Assembly (NCBI GenBank): GCA_036172665.1
Contig: CM069869.1
Location: 4,712,001-4,776,000 of the forward strand
Direction of reading: 5' to 3'
DNA: 64,000 nt
Source of the DNA: Prosopocoilus inquinatus
Lineage: Eukaryota > Arthropoda > Insecta > Coleoptera > Lucanidae
Position 1 is the stretch's first letter; each line of letters starts with the position of its first letter. The notes under the pieces were generated by a model, which saw nothing but the letters and a program-made list of their open reading frames with translations, ran no database searches and was not told where the DNA came from. Shown here one piece after another: positions 1 through 12,609 of the stretch. A program made the translations under genes and the position numbers.

Positions 1-1110
1 TACATCTCTATTTTATTGTGAATAATATCGGCACGACGACGCGAGGTACAATTTAAAGAAAAATAATAAGAAATAATAATTACGTTATTTAATTTAAATA
101 TTTGAAGAAATTTCGCATCGCCTTTTGGCACAAACATCCATCGATTCGATCATATGTGATCCATTCGCTGACTGTTTAAGTTTTGTTGGTTATACATACT
201 TTGACATTTGTGTAGTATTATTTGGCTTTAGCCGAGCCATACATTGCTGTATTATTGAAGTTAATGGATGTTTCTGTGTCAACTGTGCTGCATTATTGTC
301 TATTCCTATGCTGAACGCACGAGTGTATGAAAATCTCCTAGTGGTTCTCCAGAGCCAACCTTCTCGTAATTATTTTTTTAATCACAGGATATAAATGAAT
401 TTCGGCAGAGATATTATAATTTCTTTTGAACCAATGAATGATTAAAACGATTTGCTACAACCAGGATAAACATGATAAAGCAATGTTTTATCATCGGAAA
501 TAGCGAGTTGGAAGCATTTTGAAAAGTTACGTGGACGTAATAATGCATGTTTCTGCGTCAACCGTGTTGCATTATTGCCTATCTCTACGCTGAACGCACG
601 AATGTATGAAAATCTCCTCGGGGTTTTCCATTGCCAACCTTCTCGTAATTATTTCTTTTATCACAGTTATATAGATATAATTTTCGGTAGGGATGTCAAA
701 ACGAAGCTATAATTTCTTTTAATAATGACTAAAACGATATGCTATAACCAAGGTGAAACATGGTAAACATGGTTTTATCATCAGAAATAACGAGTTGGAA
801 GCATTTTGAAAAGTTGCGTGGACGTAGTAAGACATGTTTCTACGTCGACTGTGTTGTATTTATTGTCTTTCTCTACACTGAACGCACGAGTGTTTTCCAT
901 GGCCAACCTTCTCGTAATTATTTTTTTTTTAATCACAGGATATAAATAACTTTCGGCAGGGATATCAAAACGAAGTAATTTCTTCTGAACATGACTGAAA
1001 CGATTGGCAATAACCAAGATAAACAAACATGATAATGCAATGTTTTATCATCAGAATTAGCGAGATGAAAGCATTCTGCAAAGTAACGTGGACGTATTAA
1101 TACTCTTCTT
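1..1110. repeat. Tandem array, period about 285 bp, 3-4 copies
   Basis: The string 'gaacgcacga' recurs at about 314, 594 and 881, 'ccaaccttctcgtaattatt' at about 356, 637 and 902, and 'gcattttgaaaagt' at about 511 and 798, in constant order. Copies differ by substitutions and small deletions; the third lacks about 20 bp. The array continues past the left edge. Lies in the large 3'-ward intron of rg. Confidence 0.85.
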
Positions 1111-2466
1111 GGAAAGTCGTTTTCTTTAAATGAACCTTCACGATGTGGGTTTTAAAAGTAGATGACACGATAAAATTAATTAAGGTTATGTGTATGAATT
1201 ATTGTAGAGCGCAGTTTCGAAAACGATACATAACAAGTGTTATTATAATGTAAACGTTATGTTAAATAAAACGTTATTTACTATGCGCGAGTTGTTGGTG
1301 ATAAATATTATACATCTATAATCTTATAATCAGTACTTACAAACGAGTACGTTGTGATTTACCATCTTTCATATGCAACAAGTTAACCGCGGGGGTTTAT
1401 CGAGTGCTCCTCGCCTCCCTTTTTTTTTTTTTTTCTCTGTATAGTACTCGGAATTGTGACTCCAGAATCACTCAAACACCAACGTAATTCAAATCCAGAA
1501 TCGATTCCACATCCCCCCACTTAGGTTAATTATAGTTTCCGTAAGGGGAATTAAAGGAGTATACATTCGCTTTTAATGCGATGCAAATTTCTGTTTGTTT
1601 TTCCTCTTGTGAGTACCTGCTCACAACCGTCGAGCCTGTTTTATTTTCATATAAATTTCGTTTATTTCCAGTTAGACCACTCTCCGAGAAAGAGATCGTG
1701 AGTTATATGATGCTTTTATGATCTTAAAATACACAAGCTATGAATTCTTTTTTGTCTGCTTGTCAACTCCAAATTCTTTACACGATAATATTAGTCGTTT
1801 CGAAAGCACCGAACGATCACGAACATTAATGCAAGGGCTTCTTAAAAGTCCGTCATTTTTAAGTTACGGTTGAATTGCTGTTTGATCTGACTTTTCTCGA
1901 TCAGTTACATGCTGTCTCAATTTGAAAAATTAATTTTTCTTTTTAATAGGGACGTATAAAGAATTATAAAGATTAAAGCGAAGACGAACGAGTTGTTTGC
2001 ATTGCTTGGGCAAACAATGTAGCCACACAAGTCTGAAAAAGGTAGAGGCGGCTCTTAAGAAGTCATAATATTAAATCGCGTGAAGAAAAAGGTGTTGGCA
2101 TCGTTGCAGTTAATTGCGATCACATTGAAAGAATTTCAATAAGGCTCGTACTGGTTTTTGCTAAAGCAAGCAACACCAACAAAACATACACCTACTGGAT
2201 ATATTATACATATTGCGATCTCTACCATAGATAATAAAATTCAAATTATTAAGATACAATGGATCAGGTTGATGAAAACAGATATAAATAATAATAATTG
2301 TAATAAATTGAGTGTCACGAACAAAAAAAGGATGGTAGATCAACCGCTAAGCAAAACGGAGCCGGTTCATTTATCGGTTGTTTATTTTAAACTCCAGATT
2401 ACATTTATATATATTATTACATATTTTGTATATATATTTATAATCTACTCGAGCACATCGGTTCAC
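1111..2466. other. Intron sequence, nothing recognised
   Basis: AT-rich non-coding sequence with an oligo-T run near 1420-1435. No exon, RNA gene or clear repeat was recognised. Confidence 0.6.
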
Positions 2467-2469
2467 TAA

Positions 2470-2597
2470 GACCCAGTTTTACAATGACGGTTTAACTTTG
2501 AGCCGAAGCTTAAATTCTTCACAACAACTGTTGAAATAATCGTTGCTCAGGGTTTAAACCTCAGCTCAAAGTTGAACCACATTTGTAAAACTGGACC
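2470..2597. mobile_element. Palindromic MITE, 128 bp, TAA flanks
   Basis: Inverted arms start 'gacccagttttacaatg' and end 'tttgtaaaactggacc', with TAA directly before and after (2467-2469, 2598-2600). Same layout and termini as two elements at 22.3-22.6 kb. TAA duplications and GG(N)CC ends resemble PIF/Harbinger non-autonomous elements (inference). Confidence 0.75.
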
Positions 2598-2600
2598 TAA

Positions 2601-3263
2601 TTGTTACTTCCCGAAATTTCTCGCAGAACACTCGCTTGCTAGACATACCGAACATAAATAAAATCAATCGATCAATCAAAGTTTACTTTACCTCATCCGA
2701 GGTACAACCAACACCGCCATTTCACTAATTCATTGTCGTACTCATTTCTACAAATCACTGACAACTGCCTATCGATTAATAAATACTACTTCTTCATTAT
2801 CACTGAGTACCGCCTCCTTGAACTGCAAATTTCCCTTATATACCACCGTACCGGATGCCACAAAGTGCGTTTTCTGAAAGATCGGGGTCCAAAAGTCAAA
2901 GTATCGAAACTGTCAGCGTCTCGACGAAAAACATTTAGTGGCCGAGCGCGTTAATTGCTTCGAATGAAATACTAAATGATAGTGCAGCATTGCAAGTAAG
3001 TTCAACAACTTAAATTTCCACCGTCAGCACGGAATCCCCTCAGTTAAACGTTAATCTCATTTACGTTTCCAACGACCGAAAAGGACTTTGACCTGCAAGG
3101 TAAGCTGACGTCGTCAATTCCTGCTAGACAGTATCCAGTAACGATGGCAGTACTTTTGGAATACTAACTAAACAATTTTGTCAATTAAACCAAAAGTACG
3201 CGTGTTGAATTCTGTGTAACTGTTAAAGTCCATTTTCCCTGTAATTCCTTGTGCAATACCATA
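2601..3263. other. Intron sequence, nothing recognised
   Basis: No coding signature, RNA gene or clear repeat seen here. Confidence 0.5.
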
Positions 3264-4031
3264 CAGGGAAGGGCAAAAGTATGGAACCAGCTTAATATTT
3301 CGAAAACTGTTTGACGTATCTATTTAAAATTTGGTGTGTGATTCAGAGTCAATAAGACCTACATCATCAAATATTTCAATTGTCTATCGGCTCTTGTTTC
3401 TGAGATCAAACGACTACTTGATTTTTTTTAAAAGACAACCTGCTGATTTTTTTCCTTTATTTAATAGTTAGTTTAATTCTCTAAACGATCACATAAAAAT
3501 AATTCTCAATTACATAAGAAAATTTTCGAGAAAAAGACGTTGTCATGGAAACGTTTGAATGAAAAATTTAGGAAAAATGGTTTATTGTTTGATATTCGAC
3601 AAAAATTCTAGTTTTAACAAAAAAACTGTAAAACCACAAGATTATGGGCTGTTTTTAAGATAGCATTAAAGACAATTTTAATAAAAAATGCCTTAAAAAC
3701 ATGAAAACAAATACTAAATATCAGCGTAAACCATTTTTTCTAACTTTTTCATTCAAACATTATTTTCTACAAATTTTCTTATGCAATCGATAAATATTTT
3801 TATGTGGTCGTGTAAAGAATTAAACGAACTATTAAATAGAGGAAAAAAATCAGCAGGTTGTCATTTAAGAAAAATTAAGTAGGTATTGGATCTCAGAAAC
3901 AAGAGCAGATAAACAATTTAAACAAATTGGTAATGTAGATCATATTGACTCTGAATAACACACCAAATTTCAAATAGATACGAAACAGTTTTCGAAATAT
4001 TAAGCAGGTTCCATACTTTTGCCCTACCCTG
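3264..4031. mobile_element. Fold-back TIR element, 768 bp, TA flanks (copy 1)
   Basis: The two halves are long inverted repeats of each other: it starts 'cagggaagggcaaaagtatg' and ends with the near complement 'catacttttgccctaccctg'. Further in, 'gctcttgtttctgagatc' pairs with 'gatctcagaaacaagagc', so arms reach about 350-380 bp. Flanked by TA on both sides. No transposase. A second copy lies at 49170-49930 in the same orientation. Type: non-autonomous Tc1/mariner-like element (inference from the TA site and terminal CAGGG). Confidence 0.85.
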
Positions 4032-4299
4032 TATAATAATTATAATATTATAATAATTTTAGACCGGTCGATAAGAAATTTCTTTCGAGCTAAGGCTGCT
4101 CGTTTCTTGTTTCTTTATAGGATTTTTAGTGGTATTATAAACACTGGAAACCAGCTCGTTTTATTTTCGTTGTATTTAGATGAGTTAAAATGCGTTTTTT
4201 TTTTTGGCTCAGGTTGACACCTGTATTTTTGCGATAGTTTTTTTTTAATGAGCTTTCTCGCTCGAACCTCAGACGTTTCCCTAACCTTAAACCTATTTT

Positions 4300-5100
4300 T
4301 CAATTCGTTTTTAATCATGTCACGTTCTCGTTTGGTTGGCTGGTTATTTACGATTCTTATCGTTTGTTACTATTTTAACCCTCTCGTCTGAATCGAGTTA
4401 GCAACGCTTCATTCTCCATTAAGAGTTCGGGTTTACCATTTGTTGTTTTGTCTGTACTGTTTTAGTGTTCGTGTAATATTTCCCTAGGAGACGAAATATA
4501 CTCCACGGCCGGTGGCCGGCTTCGACGGTTTACCCTGAATTAACTCACAGTCTTTCTTACAGTCTAGTGCTTAACCCTCCCCCAGGTGAATTGTTATTTG
4601 TGTTTTACGTTTCCCTTTGTTCTCCCTTTCTGAGCTTTTACCTCCGGTTTCATTCCAAGTTTTACTCCAGTTTGTTTCCTCTGGCTTTAATCCCTGGTGA
4701 TTGCCAACGCCTATTACCATGGCGTTTGGGACCTGTTATGCCCTTCTGATTAATTGCCCCTACTGGGCTAATCGTTCGTGGGGTTACTTTTGGTAAGACT
4801 TTTCTCCTCTATACGACTCCGTGGGCCGATTGCTTCTGCTGGAACACTCTTTTACCCGACTATTGCTCTGCTGAAGAGGCTTGAGGAATGGAGTTCTCGA
4901 CGTTGAAAGAACCGACTGACCGCTGAAGACGCTGCTTAACGGACATTCGCTAACGCGACTCGACGGACAACGAAAGGCCGGAATTTTACCTTTTTCTTTT
5001 CTTTGCTTCCTTATGACTTCATTCTTTATAATTAATGTCGCCCGTACGCCGCAGTGTAATGGTGAATGAAATGTATTGTGTGACCCTTCGAGTCTTGTAA
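4300..5100. repeat. LTR-like repeat remnant
   Basis: The order 'aatcgagttagc', 'ctccatt', 'ggtttacc', 'aatatttcccta..gacgaaatat' matches blocks at 15.8-16.0 kb and 52.7-52.9 kb in the same order, with many differences. An old copy of the LTR-like family described at 15780-16690. Confidence 0.55.
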
Positions 5101-5499
5101 ATCGGTTTAAATTTTTTTAATTAATTTCTTTGTTGCCTTCCGGAGAGGATATAATGAGTGTTACTGCCATTCATTACCTTGTTACGGTTGGGCAAACTGC
5201 TTTTCGGGAAACAACCTGTACAGTTTCAAACGATACCTTCGATATTTAGAAATTGTTTGAAACGTTTCATGCTGCGCCTATCTCGTCGGCTTCTTATTGC
5301 TTTAAAAATGATTCTTTCTGCATTATATCCGGTAGCTGAAATATTTGGATACGTAGAACATAAATGGTCTCACGCCCTGCTTTATGATCATAAGAGCAAC
5401 TCAGACAATTTTTTGCACCCGTCTTAAAATACCCCTGCCATAGAACATCGTAAAACTCTCCATGTATCGGCACTTCTTTATGACTTTATGTAAACAATA

Positions 5500-6660
5500 T
5501 CGTCCGGAGGTTCTGTTTTCAGAAATAATTGCATCAGCATTTGCAAACGTGTGCAGGCGTAGCTCACATTTTCTGTGGGGATTGACATTAGGTCCACGCG
5601 GCCGAATAACAGTCATAAAATTTCCGCCGCCTTTGACTTTTTCTCACATGACTACAGGCATGAGAATTACAATTTTTCCGGCATTGTTATTTCAACGGAG
5701 AGATTAAATTGCATTCACTATCAACATTTTCGTTCCTGGACATTCTTTAAGTTATTTGATACTCGTTGGCTCCTGCTGATGTCACGAAATTTTCGATTCG
5801 TGCAAATCCTTCCGTTGAACACTAGGGGGCACGACTTGTCTTGCTTTATTAATTTGTAGCCTGTCGGGAGAAAGTCAGTCGTTTAGCGATTATGTCCCCA
5901 GGGCCTGGTCGGTGTTGGTAGGGGCGTTGCCCCGTATTTCGCGTCGTGGCCGTCCTGAAGGTCGCTCTCACTCTTTTGATTTAGTTAAGAGACTACAGAT
6001 TACGACTTTTCGTAGGGTTTTACGTGGCCTTGAGAGATTGAAAGATCCTCAGGGCTTGCGTCAACCTTGTCCTTCGAGTTCAGACAGGTATGTATGTGAC
6101 CGTTGCTGTTTCTTTCGTGCAAGATATTACTGTTAAACTTCCCTTCTCTTACAGGCTTCTGGTTACGGCTTACTTTTGGGTGCGGCTCACTTTTGGTTAC
6201 GACTCTCTGTCAGCTTACTTTCGATCCACTCTTAGTATCGATTCATTACCGTAGGGTTATGGCTTATTGCTACTGTCGACTGTGGTCCAGGTGTTCAAGC
6301 TTAGTGAGCAAACGTTGGTTTTGGGCTGGTTATAACGATCCTTCTGGGGGAGCAGAGCAGCGTTTCTCTGGACCCGGCTTCCTACGAAGCTGTTCCAAAC
6401 CGAAATAATTTTCGTTTGTGTTTGTTACGATTGCGTCGCCTTGAGTGCGTTATTGTATTATATTGTTTTTTTTTCGTTTGTTGGCTGCATTGAGTATCAT
6501 GGCTATCGTCATGTGACAGACGCTTACTTACTTGTTACTCGTTGTTGGTTGGTGCGAAATTGGTGCCCGTGGGGGTCTCTAGTTCGTGAAGCTACTGCTT
6601 TAAATTCTGCGCCGCCGATGCGTTGATATTCCGTATCTCTCTCTCTATCGATAAATTTGG
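5500..6660. repeat. Dispersed repeat related to 14.0-15.4 and 63.1-63.6 kb
   Basis: Shares 'gttggctcctg..gatgtcacg', 'gattcgtgcaaatcc' and 'ctttattaatttgt' with 14.2-14.3 and 63.2-63.3 kb, then 'agacaggtatgt..gaccgttgctgttt' with 63.5 kb. Contains the intron-like segment 6088-6154. Short open frames inside are not recognisable proteins. Confidence 0.55.
6088..6154 (+). other. Intron-like segment inside repeat (67 bp)
   Basis: Begins after 'GACAG' with GTATGT and ends 'cttctcttACAG' before 'GCTT'. Same organisation as 24717-24779 and 60599-60666. Splicing itself is inference. Confidence 0.45.
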
Positions 6661-7004
6661 TTTAGCGAGTGTCACCTGGAAGCCGTTGTTCGGTAAGTTG
6701 GGAAGTTTGTAGGCGACCACATTCTACATTTCGTAATTTTTGTTGACAGGTTTTCTACGTTTATGTATTAACTATCTTGTAAGTGAGTCCGTAACCCTCA
6801 TCTGCTTCGCTAGCATTCTCCGCAGTTGCCGCTAGTGTTAAGGGTGCGAGTACACTATGACGATATGTCGATATGTTTGATTGTTATTAAAGATTATTGC
6901 ATAAAGTGAGTCATCCTTTTATTTCCGGTTAAGATTAGGAGACGCTCATTTATTTTCGCGTTTTATTAACACCCAAACCCGTCACGACTCGCTGCCGGCT
7001 GTAC
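6661..7004. other. Non-coding, nothing recognised
   Basis: No recognisable gene or repeat boundary; leads into the direct repeat that starts near 7005. Confidence 0.4.
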
Positions 7005-7530
7005 TGTAAGTTGATTTCCTCAGCACAAATCTTATTTCTACACACGGTAGGCAAGCTCCTTAATAGATTCATTTTAATTTTAATTTGCTGGATCTCCCTT
7101 TTTAGACTTAGAGAGCGTTTTTTAATAGAGTTTCATCTCATGGGTTTCTAATCTGCTACCGTTTTAGAACGATACCAATTATTTACAGAATTACGGCAGC
7201 TTTAAGCGTAGTTACTAAATTTTCAGTGACAGTGACACCGATCAAATGTTTCGGAATTTTAGCCAACCGTTAGGTAATTGGCTTGATACGTTGTAGGTCG
7301 AGTGAGGTACAGGATTAAATAAAGACTCCAAACATTCATTGAAGCTTAGGGAATAATGGTCAGTGATGTTGCGCTCTTTTACTTGCAATAGAATGCAAAT
7401 GCAGATTTTTTTTAATTTCTAATCCCGTTCATTTTCACACCACAAAAAAAGCTTTCGGATCTTGTCTGTTATTGTTATAAAAATGAACAAGAAAATTGTT
7501 TCTCCTGTTGCACTTTCGTGAATTTTATTT
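7005..7530 (+). repeat. Direct repeat, copy 1 (about 530 bp)
   Basis: From 'gctgccggctgtactgtaag' to 'tgcactttcgtgaattttatt' this is about 95 percent identical by eye to 8808-9362. Differences include a small insertion ('gtgcataaagc') in the second copy. The pair encloses 7555-8800 and could be the two LTRs of a short element or a local duplication. Confidence 0.8.
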
Positions 7531-7554
7531 TTTTTCCAGCTAAGTCAACTACGC

Positions 7555-8800
7555 GTTTATGTTTTATTTTCTTTTTGTTTGTCTTTCTTTTCTCTCTTTT
7601 TACTACATCGCCATTTATTTCATGTGTACATTTATGTCGGGGTTGCGTAATTTATCGCCGAAGAGAAGTTCACGTCATAGTAGTAACTTAGTTTATGTTA
7701 ACCGAAACCGATCTTGTGTCATTGCGAATTTGTATTTAAATTCAACCGGCTGGCACTGCCGCCACCAACAGAACAAGATCGTCGGGTATCGGTTACAGTG
7801 ACCAAGACCGGTAGGTGACGGGCGTCATTGGAAAATTGTTACGGTTTGAAAGAAAAACCGCTTTCAACAGTTAGTCACAAGTAATACTAAGATTTGTATC
7901 GCATTAATTTTCTATGGCGAAATATTCGAAAAGAGACAGACATAGGTGTGGTGTGAAGATGAGCGGCTAGCGGCTAGTTTCTTGCCTGCATGTATTACTT
8001 TGAAATAAGTTTTTGCGGCTTTCGCCCTGCACAATAATTCGATGGCCAGACGAATGTTTTGCGGCGCTATATGATTTTTTTTGTTTTTCCTTTCGCGAGC
8101 GTGTTCGGTTTTGCCCGAGCATTAATCGGCCGAGGTAAAGTTGCTTATTTGATTGACGGTGTGAGCCTCTATGACGAATCTGTTCCATACTTCACCCATC
8201 GTTATATCTAAGCCTTCAGCTACCAGAGAAACCCCAATGTCTTTGCCTAGGACGACGAATAAAAATGTTACTTATCTGGTGATATTCTGTTTTTGACTTT
8301 ATTTTGGCGCGTCACGATGTATCTTTTCTCGCTTCTCCCTGTGGACTAAGTCCAGCAGATGGGGTACCAGAATTTAACACAGGGTGGCGCTGAACGACAA
8401 CCGACTCGTTCCCGATCGACTGTGTTAAAACCAGGGTGTGATACCCGGTCTTGGAATTCGTCGATGCGCTGGTTCATCTCTCCAGGTGGGTATCAATTGT
8501 TGTTGTGGATTTTAAATATTACTTGGTCCTTGGGATTTTTTCTTGTTTTCCTCCTCTTGCCTGAATTGCGGCGTACTAATTGATGCCCAACACTCAAAGT
8601 ATGGCGTGATAACTAACATGGACGACTGTCGAGGAAAAGTACATGAGCAGACAAAAAAAAGGAATCGATTGAGTGCATCTCGCAACGTTCTGGCAAGTCT
8701 TCGTTACATTTCACAGGAATTTGTATGTACGCCGTTTCGTAACCGTCGAGGAAATCCGGGGATCTACCATTACACTCTCGAAACCAAAACACAGTTCAAA
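7555..8800 (+). repeat. Dispersed repeat between the direct repeats
   Basis: Blocks recur elsewhere: 'tactacatcgccatttatttca', 'gtaatttatcgccgaaga' and 'gtggactaagtccagcag' appear again at 12.6-13.1 kb, and 'gcgtcattggaaaattgttacgg' recurs near 11167. 'gtacgccgtttcgtaaccgt' appears at 8727 and 13309. Open frames over these blocks contain shared peptides ('CTPFRNRRGN') but match no protein I know. Confidence 0.7.
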
Positions 8801-8807
8801 TAAAAGA

Positions 8808-9362
8808 CTCGCTGCCGGCTGTACTGTAAGTTGATTTTCTCAGCATAAATCTTATTTCTACACACGGTAGGCAAGCTCCTTAATAGATTCATTTTAATTT
8901 TAATTTGTTGGATCTTTCTCTTTAGAATTTGAGAGCGTTATTTACTTGGGTTTCATCTCATGGGTTTCTAATCTGCTACCGTTTTAGAACGATACCCATT
9001 ATTTACAGAATTATGGCAGCTTTAAGCGTAGTAACTAAATTTTCAGTGACAGTGACACCGATCAAATGTTTCGGAATTTTAGCCAACCGTTAGGTAATTG
9101 GCTTGATACGTCGTAGGTCGAGTGGGGTACAGGATTAAATAAAGACTCCAAACATTCATTGAAGGTGCATAAAGCTTAGGGAATAATGGTCAGTGATGTT
9201 GCGCTCTTTTACTTGCAATAGAAAGCAAATGCAGATTTTTTTTTTAATTTCTAATCCTGTTCATTTTCACACCACAAAAAAAGCTTTCGGATCTTGTCTG
9301 TTATTGTTATAAAAATGAACAAGAAAATTGTTTCACGTGTTGCACTTTCGTGAATTTTATTT
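8808..9362 (+). repeat. Direct repeat, copy 2 (about 555 bp)
   Basis: Near-identical to 7005-7530, starting 'actcgctgccggctgtactg' and diverging after 'gtgaattttattt'. High identity compared with the surrounding decayed repeats suggests a younger event. Confidence 0.8.
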
Positions 9363-11090
9363 GTTTCCGCTCTGGGCAAAAATTTAAATATTTTTTGATT
9401 TCAACTCTTAAACGGGTATTTAGTCTTCGCCAGACACTGGTTTGACCAGGCAGGCAAGTTTGTCGCAGGTTATCATGTCCGATAGAATTTCCCCTCCCTG
9501 CTCATAACTAATTGATTAGCCCGGGTGGTGGTAAAACAAACAGTGCGGGCGCCCCCCCGGGCAGGTGCTTCTTTAGGGATGGCCAATTATCCGACTTCCC
9601 GCGGAGCAGACTCCGGCGCGGCGTGGAATGCGTGGCCACCGCTAACATACCCATGTTATACGCTCGCAGTGATTTCATCTGATGAAATGATTTAATGCAG
9701 CTGGAAATGCATTCAGATTTATACGCGTTAGACTACCAAAGGTACTTAAATTACGTTCGTCTTTGTTTGCTCTTGCCTCCTCCCGACTGTCGGTGGAGAC
9801 CTGTTTCGGTTGATTTAAATTTTCGAATTCTTTACCCCACGAAGAAGAACCCTACTGATATTTCTTATCGTCCGCCGTTAACTAATCTTCTGTATTTATT
9901 ACGTAAAACTATTGCGAATTCGAAGCACTTTGGGAACACCGTCCCGTATTGTTATCATCATCTGGGTGTTCGTTCACCCTGGCGCTTGTTCGAACCGCGC
10001 CCGTCTTCACTGAGCTACCCGGGGGCAATGGTTGAGGAAAAGCAGCGCAAACTTGTCACCTATGTTGTTTAAATATAAGTAAACTTTTTTTTATTACAGG
10101 GTTAAATTACAAAACCAGTGAATAAACTTAAAAAAAAAATGCTTTTTACAACAGACAATCACTATATCATTGTCGTGTACTAAAAGAGTATTTGCATTTT
10201 CCTAAGCGAACCAGAAGAACCTTGGGCATTGATTCACGTATTAATAACACCTTTATTCATACCTATGCGGTAAAGGTATCTTATTAAAAGTAAAAAGCCA
10301 TAACTTCTTAAATGTTTACATAAGGTTGTCAGTGGGGCCCGCCTCGCGAGAATGATTTATAGTTTTACTGATGAATATGCAATGGGCATAACAAATTTCA
10401 ATAAGCCGGGCATGATTAATGCCTTATTATTACGGAAAAAAGGCGAAGAGACTTAACTGCTTTTAAATCGCAGCGAGTGTGTAATGGAAACCATCTTAAT
10501 TATACTTGATTTTTATGCGGTAGTTGGAATATTAATTGCGCTCGCGATGAGATTCTTGGAAAGTTTGCGCCAGTTCTTCCTTTAAACTTGAAAAAAAAAA
10601 GAACACACAATAAAAGCAAAACTTGCAAGCGACGAATTCTAACCGCGTATTGTCTCTTCTTTTTTGGTGGTCGGGAACAGAACCAGATCAATCGCTGGAC
10701 TTTTTTCGCTCGAAAAGGGTCAAAAGTTTTAAATTTCCGAACACACTCTATTCATCTCTGTTTTGTTTGGTTGGTATTATCTGAAACGACAATCTCTCGT
10801 TTTGTTACAAGACGAATGAATAGAATTCGTTAAATGGATGGAGATGAATTAATTCGTTTTAAATTCGGTTACCGTTGCAGTATTCAATCACAGTGCAAGT
10901 AGAAAAAAAAATTATATTTCACGCTTGTTTATGTTTCTTTGCAATTTTGCAATTGTTGTTGCTGTATGTTTAGGAATATCAGTTCTAAGATGGCGTTGTT
11001 TAGCGAAAATAGTTTCGCAGCGCTTCGATTTTGGGCTGGTGAAATGTGCGCACACGTCGGCAGGCGTTTCCAAAGCATTTCTCACTAACG
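9363..11090. other. Non-coding with one SINE-like remnant
   Basis: The only structure recognised is near 9960-10075: 'gttcgaaccgcgcccgtcttcactgagc' resembles tRNA-type A and B boxes on the minus strand but too close together for a tRNA, and 'gaaaagcagcgcaaacttgtcacctat' recurs near 59747. A 125-codon open frame over it is probably chance. GC-rich patch at 9540-9620 unexplained. Confidence 0.4.
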
Positions 11091-11094
11091 TTGT

Positions 11095-11370
11095 ATGTAC
11101 TACCGCCACCAACAGAACAACATCGTCGGGTATCGGTTTCAGTGTGCAAGACCGATAAGGGGGCGGGCGTCATTGGAAAATTGTTACGGTTTGAAAACAA
11201 AATCCGCTATCAAAAGTCAGTCAAAAGTATAACTAAGATTTATATCGCATTTACTTTTTAAGGCGAAATTTTCGAAAAGAGACAGACATAGGTGTGGTGT
11301 GAAGACGAGCGGCTAGTGGCTAGTTTCTCGCCTGCATGTATTACGTTGAAATAAGTTTGTATTACCAACT
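11095..11370 (+). repeat. Second copy of the 7.75-7.98 kb repeat block
   Basis: 'cgccaccaacagaacaacatcgtcgggtatcgg' and 'gagacagacataggtgtggtgtgaaga' match 7758-7795 and 7932-7960 in the same order. Confidence 0.75.
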
Positions 11371-11399
11371 TCGCCCCAGCAGAATTGTATTTTTTTATG

Positions 11400-11560
11400 A
11401 CAACAAAATTACGTCCTACGTCCTCGATCTAATTTTGTGGTACAAGTCGCAGGCTGTTTTTTTTATTCATCTCAGAACGCTCCAGCAATAAAACCTTTTT
11501 CGATTTCGCTGTTTCGAAATTATAATTGCCCTACGTTAAACTTAAGGGGATCGTTCGATA
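11400..11560 (+). repeat. Repeat block shared with 61.59-61.73 kb
   Basis: 'atctaattttgtggtacaa', 'gcaggctgttttt', 'ctccagcaa' and 'ttacgttaaact'-type strings align with 61606-61725. Part of an LTR-like family leader or body; no coding capacity. Confidence 0.55.
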
Positions 11561-12068
11561 ACTAGATGGCCTAACACAGACGTTTTGGATGTAAGTGTTT
11601 GGTATTTGTGAATGCTATCTGGGTGGTAGTAATTCATTTGCGCGTGTATTAGCCACCGGCATTTAGCGATTCTATTCCCCATTCAGGCTGCACTCAGTTA
11701 GAGAAGCGAAAGTATGGGTGCTTTCGGTTGAAAATTTTGTAGTTGTTGAATTGAGATTTATCGGTCTGAGGCGGATTGTGGGAAAACACACCTCACTGAG
11801 GAAGTTGTTTGATTGGTTGGCAGCACGTTAATACACCGTTTGAGGTGGATGATTACCTTTGACTTTGCTCTGACCGCCGCTTAACTCAGTAAAACTCGTG
11901 TAAATTTGGTATCTAAATTTTCCTTTTTTTCGTTCCTTAAGGGGCGGCTTTTTTTTCTCTTCCCGCTGGTCTCTTAAGCACCTGTTCAAGTGTGTTTGTG
12001 GGAAATTATCCTTATTATTCCTTTGGGAAGACTTCTGGAATAGTGTCGAATTAACGATTATACATATA
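11561..12068. other. Non-coding, nothing recognised
   Basis: No gene, RNA or repeat boundary recognised by eye. Confidence 0.4.
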
Positions 12069-12307
12069 TTTTTAGAAAAATTTTATTCAAATCGTTTTTG
12101 ATTGCAGTGAAAACCTCGAGCAGCCTCTGGACAGCTGTTTCAGCCCTGCAATTGCGAATAAATTGGACAAGTGGTTTTTCTTTGCAGTGGAAATGTCGAG
12201 CTACGTCTCTGCTGAAGAAGCCCCAAGCAGGGCTTAAACAGCTGTACAGAGGCTGCTCGAGGTTTTCATTGCAATCAAGAACGATTTGCACAAAATTTTT
12301 CTAAAAA
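12069..12307. mobile_element. Palindromic element, about 239 bp
   Basis: Arms of about 80 bp: 'aacctcgagcagcctctg' and 'gacagctgtttcagccctgc' on the left pair with 'gcagggcttaaacagctgt' and 'cagaggctgctcgaggtt' on the right. Termini 'tttttagaaaaattt' and 'aaatttttctaaaaa' also pair. Open frames on both strands follow from the palindrome. MITE-like, no transposase. Confidence 0.75.
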
Positions 12308-12609
12308 CTTTCATTATGCTTTGACAGCAAGCATGGCCGCCTTGCATGGGGGACTTATTAGGAGCAAATCCCGCTTCAATTTGTCTATCCTATTGCAATG
12401 TCAGGTCAAAAAGCGATAGTAAGATGTCGCTATTTTATCTGTTCATTATACATATACTTCTCTCTCTGGATTGAAAGACGCCGCTCGAGGTTTCAACACG
12501 TAGTTGCGCAGTGGTGACATCAGCTGATGCAGCTTTGACAGGAGTGACAAGAGGGCGCCATACAACACCGATTCAGCGCCGTTAACTGTTTGTGAACGTC
12601 GGATTCCAG

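Noticed and set aside
9695..10072. 125-codon open frame with Pro-rich peptide
   Set aside because: Overlaps a tRNA-like/SINE fragment that recurs near 59.7 kb; no domain recognised.
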